Shown here in pieces: positions 1 through 8,322 of a stretch of 64,000 bases of DNA. Where the stretch lies: the NCBI GenBank assembly GCA_035547915.1, contig DASZTS010000015.1:248001-312000 (forward strand). The letters run 5' to 3'. This DNA is from DASSFG01 sp035547915. GTDB lineage: Bacteria; Planctomycetota; Planctomycetia; Pirellulales; JAICIG01. The notes beneath the pieces are model-generated. The model was not told the origin of the DNA, did not search any database, and saw only the letters and a program-made list of their open reading frames with translations. The position numbers were made by a program, and so were the translations under genes. Position 1 is the stretch's first letter, and the number at the start of each line of letters is the position of its first letter.

Positions 1-58
1 TTCGGGCCGCTTCTCCGTTACCAGGTCGAAGAGGGGAAATTGCGGCCCTCCCGTTCGG

Positions 59-114
59 CTTGCGACGGTTGTAACCGCTCGCAAGTCTGGGGATACTTAA
101 TACTTGCGACCGTT
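59..114. promoter_or_regulatory. Inverted/direct repeat cluster and possible promoter upstream of gspE
   Basis: The 12-mer CTTGCGACGGTT (59-70) is followed by its near-complement AACCGCTCGCAAG (73-85), which makes a strong hairpin. A third near-identical copy, CTTGCGACCGTT, lies at 103-114, 44 bp from the first. A sigma70-like pair TTGTAA (69-74) and GATACT (92-97) with a 17 bp spacer overlaps the cluster. This could be an operator overlapping the promoter of the secretion operon. The hairpin has no T-run after it, so it is not an obvious terminator. Nothing else is recognisable in bases 1-221. Confidence 0.35.
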
Positions 115-221
115 AGAGCGCGCGGCGGTAGCGCGAGCCGCGCCGAGCGGCCTGACCGGGACATTCGCGACGACACCTGGCGACTTTCTGCGTCGCCCGA
201 AAGAAGGCGGGAATCCACAGC

Positions 222-1925
222 GTGGAAGCTGGCGACGTTTTGTTGAAACGCGGTTTGCTCGACGAGCGCCAGTTGGCACTTGCGCGGCAGGCCCAGGGGG
301 AGGGTCAGCGACTCGACGAAATAGCCGTCGAGATGGGGCTGGTCACCGAAGAAGCCGCCCTGACCGCCCTGGGCGCCGAGATGGGGCTCGACTACGTCGA
401 TCTGAACGACACGAAAGTCGACCTCAACCTGCTGAAGCAGTTTCCCACCCGGCTGATCTATCGGCAGGCGTTGTTTCCGATCGAACGCCGCAACGGCACG
501 CTGGTGGTCGCCACCAGCGACCCCTTCGATCTCTATTCGCTCGACGACCTGAGCGTGGCCACCGGCCTGAATATCGAGCCCGTGTTGGCAGGCCGGGCCG
601 AAATCGCCAAGCTCATCAAAACCCATCTGGGGGTGGGGAGCGAGACGATCGACGGCTTGCTGGCCAAGACCGTTGACGACGGCGTCGAACTGCTGGAGGA
701 GATCGAGACCGACGGTTCCGAACTGTCGGAAATGGCCCAGGAGGCCTCGGTCGTCCGGTTGGTGAACGAAATCCTGCTCGAAGCCATCGAATTGCGAGCA
801 AGCGACGTCCATCTCGAATCGCAAGCGTCGGGCCTGCGCGTCCGCTACCGCATCGACGGCCTGCTGCACCCCCAGCCGACGCCCCCCGAGATCAATCGCT
901 TCCAGGCCGCGATCATCAGCCGCCTGAAGATCATGGCGCATCTCAATATCGCCGAGAAGCGGTTGCCACAAGACGGCCGCATCAAGCTCAAGGTGAAAGG
1001 GCGCGAGGTCGACGTCCGCGTGTCGGTCATTCCGATGATCCACGGCGAAGGGATCGTCATGCGTCTGCTCGACAAGAGCTCGATGGAGTTCTCGTTGCAG
1101 AAGATCGGCATGGACGAGGATCAGTACAAGGCGTTCAAGGAACTGATTCAGATGCCACACGGCATCTTGCTCGTCACGGGCCCCACTGGGTCGGGCAAGA
1201 CCACGACGCTTTATAGTGCGTTGCTGGAAATCAAGGACAGCGACACCAAGATCATCACCACCGAAGATCCGGTCGAATACCAACTGGAAGGGATCAACCA
1301 GATCCAGGTGCATGCCAAGGTGGGCCTGACCTTCGCCGCGTCGCTGCGCAGCATCTTGCGGCACGACCCCGACATTGTGCTAGTGGGAGAGGTCCGCGAC
1401 CTGGAGACGGCCGAGAATGCCATCCAGGCTTCGCTCACGGGGCATCTCGTGTTCAGCACCTTGCACACGAACGACGCGGCAGGCGCCTATACGCGGTTGA
1501 TCGACATGGGCGTCGAGCCGTTCTTGGTGGCGAGCACCGTCGAGGCCGTGATGGCGCAACGCCTGGTGCGGCGGTTGTGCAACGAGTGCAAACAGGCCTA
1601 TGAACCGAAGCCCGAGGAAGTGCCCCCCGACTTCCCGCTCGGCGAAATGCTGAGCTCGGGCCAGCCGCTCTACCGCGCCACAGGCTGCCGTGCCTGCCGA
1701 CACGTAGGTTATCGCGGCCGCATGGGCATTTATGAATTGCTGATCACGACCGAGTCGGTGCGGCAACTGGCCCACGATCGGGCGAGTTCTTGGAAGTTGA
1801 AGCAGGCGGCGATGAACGACGGTATGCGTACCTTGCGACAGGACGGTTGGCGCAAGGTGCTCTCGGGGCGGACGACAGTCGACGAAGTGGTGCGGGTCGC
1901 CAAGAGCGACCGGGTCGGGAAGTAA
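222..1925 (+). CDS. gspE: Type II secretion ATPase GspE
   Basis: This is the cytoplasmic hexameric ATPase that powers pseudopilus assembly in type II secretion. The 567-residue product has an N-terminal GspE/MshEN-type domain that starts with the motif GDVLLKRGLLDERQL. The Walker A motif GPTGSGKTTTL lies near residue 320, and DPDIVLVGEVRD with the Asp/His boxes near 385. A tetracysteine zinc site CNEC...CRAC lies near residues 453-492, typical of GspE/PilB. It starts with GTG at 222, preceded by AAGGCGGG, and its length is normal. It is the first gene of a co-directional run gspE-F-G-H-I-J-K-L-M. PilB is the alternative, but the GspG/H/I/J/K-type neighbours favour type II secretion. No GspD secretin is visible in the window. 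Confidence 0.95.
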   Translation: MEAGDVLLKRGLLDERQLALARQAQGEGQRLDEIAVEMGLVTEEAALTALGAEMGLDYVDLNDTKVDLNLLKQFPTRLIYRQALFPIERRNGTLVVATSDPFDLYSLDDLSVATGLNIEPVLAGRAEIAKLIKTHLGVGSETIDGLLAKTVDDGVELLEEIETDGSELSEMAQEASVVRLVNEILLEAIELRASDVHLESQASGLRVRYRIDGLLHPQPTPPEINRFQAAIISRLKIMAHLNIAEKRLPQDGRIKLKVKGREVDVRVSVIPMIHGEGIVMRLLDKSSMEFSLQKIGMDEDQYKAFKELIQMPHGILLVTGPTGSGKTTTLYSALLEIKDSDTKIITTEDPVEYQLEGINQIQVHAKVGLTFAASLRSILRHDPDIVLVGEVRDLETAENAIQASLTGHLVFSTLHTNDAAGAYTRLIDMGVEPFLVASTVEAVMAQRLVRRLCNECKQAYEPKPEEVPPDFPLGEMLSSGQPLYRATGCRACRHVGYRGRMGIYELLITTESVRQLAHDRASSWKLKQAAMNDGMRTLRQDGWRKVLSGRTTVDEVVRVAKSDRVGK

Positions 1926-1946
1926 GAACAAGAGTATAGCCGTCTC

Positions 1947-3149
1947 ATGCCTGAATTCGCCTACGTTGCTCGAGACACGGCCGGTCAGCGCATCACCGGC
2001 AAATTGTCGGCGGCGAGCGAGCGCGAAGTGATCGGTCTGCTGGGCCAGAGGGCGCTGTTTCCCCTGGAAGTCTCAGCCGAGCGGGCGGCCAGCCAGACCT
2101 GGCGCGGCCGCCGCGTTCGTCCGCAATTGATGGCAACCACTTATGCGCAGCTCGGCGATCTGTTGCGCAGCGGCGTGCCGCTCTTGCGGTCGTTGGAGGT
2201 CTTGCAACGGCAGACGTCGCACGCCGGCCTGGCGGAGATTCTCAACCAGGTGCGCTCGCACGTCGAAGAGGGAACGTCGCTCGGCGACGCCATGTTGCGC
2301 TATCCACGCGTGTTCAGCGAGATGGCCGTCAACATGGTGCGGGCGGGGAGCGAAGGCGGGTTCCTCGAAGAAGCGCTCGGGCGGGTGGCCGAGTTCACCG
2401 AGAAGTCGGAAGACCTCAAAGGCCGGACGATGGGTGCGATGGCCTACCCGATTTTCTTGGCCGTAGTCGGCTCGACGGTGGTGACCGTGCTCGTCGTCTT
2501 CTTCGTACCGAAATTTGCAGAACTGTTCACGCAACTGCGCGAGCGCGGCGAATTGCCGGCCGTCACCGATTGGCTGCTCGCCACCAGCGATTTCTTGCGG
2601 CATTGGGGGCTGGGCGTTCTCGTGGTGCTCGGCGTAGCGGGCTTCTTCGCCAAGGCGAAGCTTGCCACGGAGCAGGGCCGGCTGTGGATGGATCGCTGGC
2701 GCGTGCGCATTCCGGGTGCCGGTCGAATCATGCTTAACTTGGCCGTCGCCCGCTTCTGCCGCGTGCTGGGCACACTGTTGCAGAACGGCGTGCCGATTCT
2801 GAAGTCGTTGGAGATATCGAGCGAGGCGACGGGCAACAAAGTGTTGGCGCTCGCGGTGCAGAACGCCGCCAAGAACATTTCGGCCGGCGAATCGTTGGCG
2901 GCACCACTGGCCGCTTCGGGGCAATTTCCCGGCACGGTCGTCGAAATGATCGCGGTGGCCGAGGAATCGAATACACTGGAAGCCGTGCTCATCAACATTG
3001 CCGACGGGCTCGAGAATCGTACCTGGCGACAACTCGATCTGTTCGTACGGTTGCTCGAGCCGATCATGCTCTTGGCCCTGGCCGGCGCGGTGCTGGTCGT
3101 GGTGATCGCCCTGTTGTTGCCGGTGATCAAGATGAGCACCACCATTTAA
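1947..3149 (+). CDS. gspF: Type II secretion inner-membrane platform protein GspF
   Basis: This is the polytopic platform protein that couples the ATPase to pseudopilin assembly. The 400 residues contain two T2SF domains, roughly residues 65-190 and 270-395. They are separated by hydrophobic segments near residues 168-190 and 215-235, with a last membrane segment near 370-395. The N-terminus MPEFAYVARDTAGQ is characteristic of GspF. It starts 22 bp after gspE stops, in the same operon. The 164 bp gap to gspG holds a 99 bp palindromic repeat. Confidence 0.93.
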   Translation: MPEFAYVARDTAGQRITGKLSAASEREVIGLLGQRALFPLEVSAERAASQTWRGRRVRPQLMATTYAQLGDLLRSGVPLLRSLEVLQRQTSHAGLAEILNQVRSHVEEGTSLGDAMLRYPRVFSEMAVNMVRAGSEGGFLEEALGRVAEFTEKSEDLKGRTMGAMAYPIFLAVVGSTVVTVLVVFFVPKFAELFTQLRERGELPAVTDWLLATSDFLRHWGLGVLVVLGVAGFFAKAKLATEQGRLWMDRWRVRIPGAGRIMLNLAVARFCRVLGTLLQNGVPILKSLEISSEATGNKVLALAVQNAAKNISAGESLAAPLAASGQFPGTVVEMIAVAEESNTLEAVLINIADGLENRTWRQLDLFVRLLEPIMLLALAGAVLVVVIALLLPVIKMSTTI

Positions 3150-3169
3150 GCGGGTGCATAGCATCAACC

Positions 3170-3274
3170 TAAGAGCGGCTGACAGAACCGGGAAGCCGGA
3201 GCGCCGTGGGCGAAAAATCGGCCGTAAAACGCCGATTTTTGCGGAGCTCGATCCGGTTTTGTCGGTTGCTCTAA
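3170..3274 (+). repeat. Family-1 palindromic (MITE-like) element, copy 1
   Basis: The 99 bp body (3173-3271) begins gagcggctgac and ends gtcggttgctc. The roughly 20 bp ends are inverted repeats that pair throughout if G-U pairs are allowed. A perfect internal hairpin AAAAATCGGC/GCCGATTTTT lies in the middle. The body is flanked on both sides by TAA (3170-3172 and 3272-3274), consistent with a 3 bp target duplication. The other copies are at 18.9, 52.3 and 63.7 kb. This copy lies between gspF and gspG, so a transcript across it would carry a long hairpin. Confidence 0.85.
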
Positions 3275-3313
3275 AGACAATGAAAATCGGAAACCCTGAC
3301 AGGAGATAGGAAC

Positions 3314-3739
3314 ATGTCACGCCGTCGCCGCGCCGGCTTCACGCTGATCGAAGTGTTGTTGGTGCTCGTTATCCTCGTCATCCTCGGTTCGCTCGTGGGC
3401 ATTCAGATTCGCGGCGCCCAAAAGAAGGGGCTCGTCAACGCCGCCAAAAGCCAGGTCGGTATGTTCGATAGCCCGCTGAAGCTCTATCTGCTCGATGTCG
3501 GCCAATACCCTTCGACCTCGGCGGGATTGGAAGGGCTGCGGACGGCGCCGGCCGAGGCGCAGGGCCAGGGAGCGATGAAGTGGAACGGGCCATATTTGGA
3601 GAAGGCGGTGCCGCTCGATCCGTGGGGTCGCCAATACAATTACGCTTCACCCGGTCGGCATAACAGCGAAACGTATGACGTCTGGTCGCTCGGCCCCGAT
3701 GGTGCCGACGGTACCGACGACGATATCGGCAACTGGTAA
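3314..3739 (+). CDS. gspG: Major pseudopilin GspG
   Basis: This is the major pseudopilin of the type II secretion pseudopilus. The 141-residue product has a short basic leader RRRRAG cleaved before FTLIE (prepilin peptidase site, Phe at +1 and Glu at +5), followed by a hydrophobic helix. The C-terminal part carries the GspG signature: PLDPWGRQYNY, then DVWSLGPDGADGTDDDIGNW, whose acidic loop binds calcium in this family. The ATG at 3314 follows AGGAGAT at 3301-3307. Length is normal. Confidence 0.95.
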   Translation: MSRRRRAGFTLIEVLLVLVILVILGSLVGIQIRGAQKKGLVNAAKSQVGMFDSPLKLYLLDVGQYPSTSAGLEGLRTAPAEAQGQGAMKWNGPYLEKAVPLDPWGRQYNYASPGRHNSETYDVWSLGPDGADGTDDDIGNW

Positions 3740-3746
3740 TCGCGTG

Positions 3747-4382
3747 ATGGCCAAACGTTCCGGCTTCACTCTGCTTGAGCTGATGCTCGTGCTGGCCCTG
3801 CTGGCGGCGATCGCCGCCTTGATTTGGCCGGCGCTGGCACGGCCGCTCGCGAGCCAACGTCTGCGGCGGGCCGCCGAGCAGGTGCGCATGCATCTGACGA
3901 AGACGCGAACAAAAGCCATCATGAGCGGCGAGACGCTCGCCTTCAGTTTCCAGTCGGGCAAACGGTTGATGCGTGTGCAAACCGTCACGCAAAACGAAGC
4001 CGTGTTGGAGTCCTCTAGCACGGCGAGTGCCACCGGTGGGTCAGGCGGGGCGATGAGCATGCCCGCATCGGGCGCGACGATGGCCAGTTCAAACGCGGCC
4101 GTCACGGTGGCGGAAGACCAATTGCCCGACGGGATCATCTTTTATGGCGGTGATGTGGCCAGCGACGCGCGGTCCGACCATGTCGCGGCCCAAGAGCGAA
4201 TGAAGGGCTCGATCGACCTTTCCTGGTCGCAACCGGTGCAGTTCTTCCCCGACGGCACGGCCTTGGCCGCCCGCGTGGCTGTGGCCGGGGACCGCGGTCG
4301 GGCCATCGTGATCGAGGTGCGGAGCCTCACGGGGGCTGTGAAGATCAGCGATATCGTATCGGTGGAGACGCTGCGGCAATGA
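3747..4382 (+). CDS. gspH: GspH-like minor pseudopilin
   Basis: A 211-residue prepilin-like protein. Its leader MAKRSG is followed by FTLLE and a hydrophobic helix (LALLAAIAALIWPAL), so a prepilin peptidase should process it between G and F. The rest, with a putative beta-rich C-terminal domain, fits the minor pseudopilin GspH. Residues about 90-115 form a small Ser/Ala/Gly-rich insert. I chose ATG 3747 because it puts the cleavage site six residues in; a GTG lies just before it, and longer in-frame starts overlap gspG. The 3' end overlaps gspI by 4 bases (ATGA). Confidence 0.8.
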   Translation: MAKRSGFTLLELMLVLALLAAIAALIWPALARPLASQRLRRAAEQVRMHLTKTRTKAIMSGETLAFSFQSGKRLMRVQTVTQNEAVLESSSTASATGGSGGAMSMPASGATMASSNAAVTVAEDQLPDGIIFYGGDVASDARSDHVAAQERMKGSIDLSWSQPVQFFPDGTALAARVAVAGDRGRAIVIEVRSLTGAVKISDIVSVETLRQ

Positions 4383-4972
4383 AGCGTGCGCATTCCGCCG
4401 GAAATGACAACGGGCCGATGGCAATTACGGCGCGCGACGGTGTCGCGTCGATGCACCCGTCGTCGCGGTGCCGCTCGCGCCGCCGGCCGGCGCGAGGATT
4501 TTCGTTGTTGGAGGTCGTGCTGGCCCTGGCCATTCTCACGGTCTCCATCGCCGTGTTGGGCGAGTTGGTTCGCAGCGGACTTCGCAGCGCCCAACTTGCC
4601 CGCGATGTGAGTCAGGCGGCGATCATCTGCGAAAGCACGATCTACCAGATCGAGGCTGGGTTATTGCCCCCACAATCGGTCCAAGGAGCTCCGGTTGACC
4701 AGATGCCGGGATGGTACTATTCGATCGAGCCGGAAAATACCGGCGCGCCCGGCCAAGCGGGTTTATTGAAGCTGCGCGTGACCGCGGAACAGAGCAAAGA
4801 CCAGCACACGCGCCCGACAAAGTACAGTGTCGTGCGTTGGCTGCGCGATCCGTCGCTCGTTCTGGCGCAGCAGGCGGCGCACGGAAACATGCAGCAAAAT
4901 ATTTTGCCCAGCACGCTGCCCATCAACACATCGTCTTCTTCTTCGTCGACCATGGGAACGGGGTCGTTTTGA
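4379..4972 (+). CDS. gspI: GspI-like minor pseudopilin
   Basis: A 197-residue prepilin-like protein. An unusually long basic leader (about 40 residues, rich in R and S) precedes the cleavage motif G/FSLLEVVLALAIL. The position between gspH and gspJ and the VV.E-type helix fit the minor pseudopilin GspI. The start overlaps the gspH stop, which implies translational coupling. The long leader could mean that a later internal start is used, for example ATG 4418 or ATG 4451. The C-terminus ends in a serine tract, like the low-complexity additions in its neighbours. Confidence 0.75.
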   Translation: MKRAHSAGNDNGPMAITARDGVASMHPSSRCRSRRRPARGFSLLEVVLALAILTVSIAVLGELVRSGLRSAQLARDVSQAAIICESTIYQIEAGLLPPQSVQGAPVDQMPGWYYSIEPENTGAPGQAGLLKLRVTAEQSKDQHTRPTKYSVVRWLRDPSLVLAQQAAHGNMQQNILPSTLPINTSSSSSSTMGTGSF

Positions 4973-4973
4973 T

Positions 4974-6368
4974 ATGAAGACCCGTATGCATAACAAATCA
5001 GGAAGGAGCAAGGGTTTCACCTTGCTGGAGGTGCTGCTCGCGCTCGCGCTCTCCGGGATTCTGATCGGTGTGCTGGCGATGGCGATTCGCACGCAATTGC
5101 GGGCCAGCGATAGCGGTCGCACCGATGTGGCCCAGGCGCAACTTGCCAGGGCCCTTCTGAATCGTATCGGCGACGACGTACGGTCAGCCGTCTGGTACGA
5201 ACCGATCGACCCGAACGCGATGGTCGTTCCCCCACAAAGTTCCTCGCTGAGCGGTGCCGGCAATTCCGGATCGGGCGGTCCCAGCATGGCGGGTACTGGT
5301 TCCAGCGGCGGCGGAGGAGGCAGTGGTGGCAGTGGAGGCGGCGGCAGCGGCGGTGGCGGCAGCGGCGGTGGCGGCAGCGGCGGTGGTGGAGGCGGCAGTA
5401 GTGGAGGAGGAGGTGGGAGTAGCGGAGGCGGAGGAAGTAGTGGTGGCGGTAGCGCGACCGGGTCGACAACGACAGCGTCCACGACAAGCACCACCAGTAC
5501 GACCAGCAGTACCTCGACGACAACTTCCACGTCGTCAACATCAACCACGAGCAGTGCCTCAACTACTTCGGGTGGCGGCGGAGGCGGCAGTAGTGGAGGA
5601 GGAGGTGGAGGCGGCGGCGGTGGAGGGGGTGGCGGCAGAGGGGGCTCGTCGAGCGGTGCCAGCACCACCACCACGCAGAATCTCGCTCAAGCGGCCATGC
5701 TCTATCCGGCGCCCATCATGCCCATGTTCGTCGGCGGTCCCAATTGGTTGCAGGTCGACGTGAGCCGATTGCCCAGGACCGATCAGGTGCTGATGGGTCA
5801 GTCGGGGCAAACCTCGGGCACGATGGGCAGCATGAGCGTCGATATGAAGACCGTCACGTACCACTTGGCGGGTGGCGCCAACATGCCGCAGATCGTCTCG
5901 GGCCAGGTCTCCGATGGAAGCCGTGCCAAAGGCTTGTTGCGGCAAGAATCGCCTCGCGCCTCAAGCGCCTCGGCAAATACGATGGCGGCGGGCAGCTCCA
6001 CGAATGCGGTGTTGCCGGATCCGTTGGCGCCCGAGGTCGTCAACGTCGCGTTCGAGTATTCGAACGGGAGTGGGTTTCAGCCCTCCTGGGATTCCCGCCA
6101 GCAACTCAGCCTGCCCAGGGCAGTACGCATCTCGGTTACGTTCCTGGCGGGCAAGATGGACCCATCCGCCGACGAGCTGGCCTCGGCTTCGGCAGACCCG
6201 AGCAAGACGGTGACCTATCATCTCGTGGTGTCGCCGGCCGCTTGGCGACCCATGCCAAGCTGGATGACCTCGATGTCGTCCGGCGGGATGTCGTCTACTG
6301 GATCATCGTCCGGTGGGATGTCATCGGGTGGGATGTCATCGGCCAGCGGCATGGGATCCGGTTTCTAG
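4974..6368 (+). CDS. gspJ: GspJ-like minor pseudopilin with a giant Gly/Ser/Thr insert
   Basis: A 464-residue prepilin-like protein, about twice the usual GspJ length. The leader ends K-G before FTLLEVLLALALSG, a normal prepilin site and helix. Residues about 90-240 are low complexity: GGGS-type repeats, then a Ser/Thr tract, then a polyglycine run. After that the GspJ-like fold seems to resume (YPAPIMPMFVGGPNWLQVDV), and the last 35 residues are another Ser/Gly/Met repeat. The insert lies inside the globular domain region. The ATG at 4974 follows the gspI stop directly. The repetitive DNA is prone to slippage, so its exact length is the least certain part. Confidence 0.75.
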   Translation: MKTRMHNKSGRSKGFTLLEVLLALALSGILIGVLAMAIRTQLRASDSGRTDVAQAQLARALLNRIGDDVRSAVWYEPIDPNAMVVPPQSSSLSGAGNSGSGGPSMAGTGSSGGGGGSGGSGGGGSGGGGSGGGGSGGGGGGSSGGGGGSSGGGGSSGGGSATGSTTTASTTSTTSTTSSTSTTTSTSSTSTTSSASTTSGGGGGGSSGGGGGGGGGGGGGGRGGSSSGASTTTTQNLAQAAMLYPAPIMPMFVGGPNWLQVDVSRLPRTDQVLMGQSGQTSGTMGSMSVDMKTVTYHLAGGANMPQIVSGQVSDGSRAKGLLRQESPRASSASANTMAAGSSTNAVLPDPLAPEVVNVAFEYSNGSGFQPSWDSRQQLSLPRAVRISVTFLAGKMDPSADELASASADPSKTVTYHLVVSPAAWRPMPSWMTSMSSGGMSSTGSSSGGMSSGGMSSASGMGSGF

Positions 6369-6443
6369 GCTTCTTCTTCGACCCCCTGGTGATATATGGT
6401 CGGCGCGATCAGGCCAGAAAGCGGCACGAAGACAGAGAGCGTC

Positions 6444-8306
6444 ATGTGGCGGCGGAAGGCGTCGGGCGGGACGCCACGCCTCGGCATGGTCCTCGTGATC
6501 GTGCTCGTAGCGATCATGATGCTCGCCCTGGCCGGCTACACCTTCGCTCAGCTCATGTTGGCCGAACGCGAAGCGGCTTGGGCACAGGGCCGAGCCGTGC
6601 AGGCCCGCGCGCTCGTCGATTCGGGTGTCGCTTGGATCGAAGAGCAAACGGCCCAGGCGAGCACCATCGACCAGACCGACAACCCCTCGCTCTATCGCCA
6701 GCAATTGGTCGTCGACGGCGGCATCGAGCGCGATCGTGGATACTTCACCGTGCTCGCGCCGCGGATGCAGTTCGGAACGATCAACGGCGTGCGCTACGGG
6801 CTGGAAGACGAATCGGGGCGGCTGAACCTCAATACATTGCTGTTGGCCGATCCGGTCTGGCAATCGACCGCGGCCTCGGCCGTCGCCACCGTCAGTTCGC
6901 AATCGAGCGGCACCAGCCAGACTGCTGCGACGTCCCAAACGTCTTCATCGGCGGCATCGTCCGGGTCGGCCCAGGTCGGTTCGAGTGCTCAAGTCAGTTC
7001 GGGTTCCTCTTCGGGCAGCACGTCGCAATCGGGTTCGTCCTCCACCACACAGGTTACCGCGCAACAGGCCCTGCTCGGATTGCCCGGCATGAACGTGAAC
7101 ATCGCCGACGCCATTCTCGATTGGCTCGATCCCGACGACATTCCACGTACCAATGGCTGCGAGCGAGAGTATTACACGAGCCTTGGCTACGCGCCCAAGA
7201 ACGGCCCGATGGAGAGTGTCGAAGAGTTGCTCTTGGTCCGGGGAGTAACACCGCAATTGCTGTACGGTCCCGATCTCGATCGCAATGGCGTCGTCGATGC
7301 CAACGAATCGTCGTTGGGAATGCTGGCGTCTGCGACAACCAGCGGTTCCGGCTCCACGAATACCGCGTCGTCGAGCAATACGGGGTCGACGGGCAGTTCG
7401 TCGAGTTCCGGCGGATCGTCGAGCGGTGCCTCGGGAGGTTCGCCGAGCATCAGCATCAGCGGACTTCCCACATCGAACGGCGCTTCGGGGCTGACCAGCG
7501 CGGCGAGCATGAACCAAGGCTGGGCGGCCTATCTCACCGTCTACAGCCACGAGTCGAACCTGCGTCCCGACGGACAGCCGAAGATCAACGTCAACGCCAT
7601 CGACTTGCAACAGCTCTACCAGGTGCTCTCTTCGGTCGTTGGCGCCGATGTGGCCACGTTCGTCATTGCCTACCGACAGGGGCAGGTCGTGACAGGCAGC
7701 CAGACCACGGTATCGGTTTCCGGTCAAACGCCGAACTTCAACCTGCCTGGCAATACGCTGCTGGCGTCGCCGCTCGATCTGGTCGGCTGCAAGGTGCAAG
7801 TAACGTTTGCGAACAGCCAGCAGGCGAGCGTGGTGAATAGCCCGTTCGACGCCACACCGCAGTCGATGGCTTCTTACATCCCGATGTTGCTCGACAACCT
7901 GACGATCGTTCCGGCAACGACCGTTCCGGGGCGCATCAACATCAATCATGCCCCGCTGCCGGTATTGATGACGATACCGGGTATGGACGCGCAGACCGCG
8001 AGCATGATTCTTTCCAGCCAGCAGACGTCCTCGGGCATGCTGGGAAGCAACCGTAAATACCCAACGTGGATCTATACCGAGGGGTTGGTCATCCTCGACA
8101 CGATGAAACGGCTCATGCCGTTTATTACCTGCGGCGGTCGCGTCTACCGGGCGCAGGTGGTGGGCTATTTCGGCTCGGCCGGCCCAACGTGCCGGGCGGA
8201 AGTGGTGGTCGATGCTACCACCAGCGCTCCACGGCTATTATTGTGGAGAGAGCTGACGCACTTGGGCCACGGCTACAGCCGGTCGATCTTGGGCGTTACC
8301 CAGTAA
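6444..8306 (+). CDS. gspK: GspK-like minor pseudopilin
   Basis: A 620-residue homologue of GspK, the large pseudopilin at the pseudopilus tip. The N-terminus has a hydrophobic helix (MVLVIVLVAIMMLALAGYTFA) as in GspK. An alpha-helical module near residues 210-300 includes PGMNVNIADAILDWLDPDD and a calcium-type loop DLDRNGVVDANE. A helix-hairpin-helix-like segment RININHAPLPVLMTIPGM lies near residue 495. Two Ser/Thr/Gly-rich tracts, about residues 145-205 and 293-340, interrupt the fold. I chose ATG 6444 because GAGAG lies just upstream; ATG 6396 in the same frame is possible. E. coli GspK is about half this size. Confidence 0.78.
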   Translation: MWRRKASGGTPRLGMVLVIVLVAIMMLALAGYTFAQLMLAEREAAWAQGRAVQARALVDSGVAWIEEQTAQASTIDQTDNPSLYRQQLVVDGGIERDRGYFTVLAPRMQFGTINGVRYGLEDESGRLNLNTLLLADPVWQSTAASAVATVSSQSSGTSQTAATSQTSSSAASSGSAQVGSSAQVSSGSSSGSTSQSGSSSTTQVTAQQALLGLPGMNVNIADAILDWLDPDDIPRTNGCEREYYTSLGYAPKNGPMESVEELLLVRGVTPQLLYGPDLDRNGVVDANESSLGMLASATTSGSGSTNTASSSNTGSTGSSSSSGGSSSGASGGSPSISISGLPTSNGASGLTSAASMNQGWAAYLTVYSHESNLRPDGQPKINVNAIDLQQLYQVLSSVVGADVATFVIAYRQGQVVTGSQTTVSVSGQTPNFNLPGNTLLASPLDLVGCKVQVTFANSQQASVVNSPFDATPQSMASYIPMLLDNLTIVPATTVPGRININHAPLPVLMTIPGMDAQTASMILSSQQTSSGMLGSNRKYPTWIYTEGLVILDTMKRLMPFITCGGRVYRAQVVGYFGSAGPTCRAEVVVDATTSAPRLLLWRELTHLGHGYSRSILGVTQ

Positions 8307-8322
8307 GGTATTCGGTTTCGTC

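Noticed and set aside
4763..5674. Minus-strand proline-rich ORF opposite gspJ
   Set aside because: It is the antisense of the Gly/Ser repeat region; proline runs mirror GGC/GGT codons, and it lacks a start signal.
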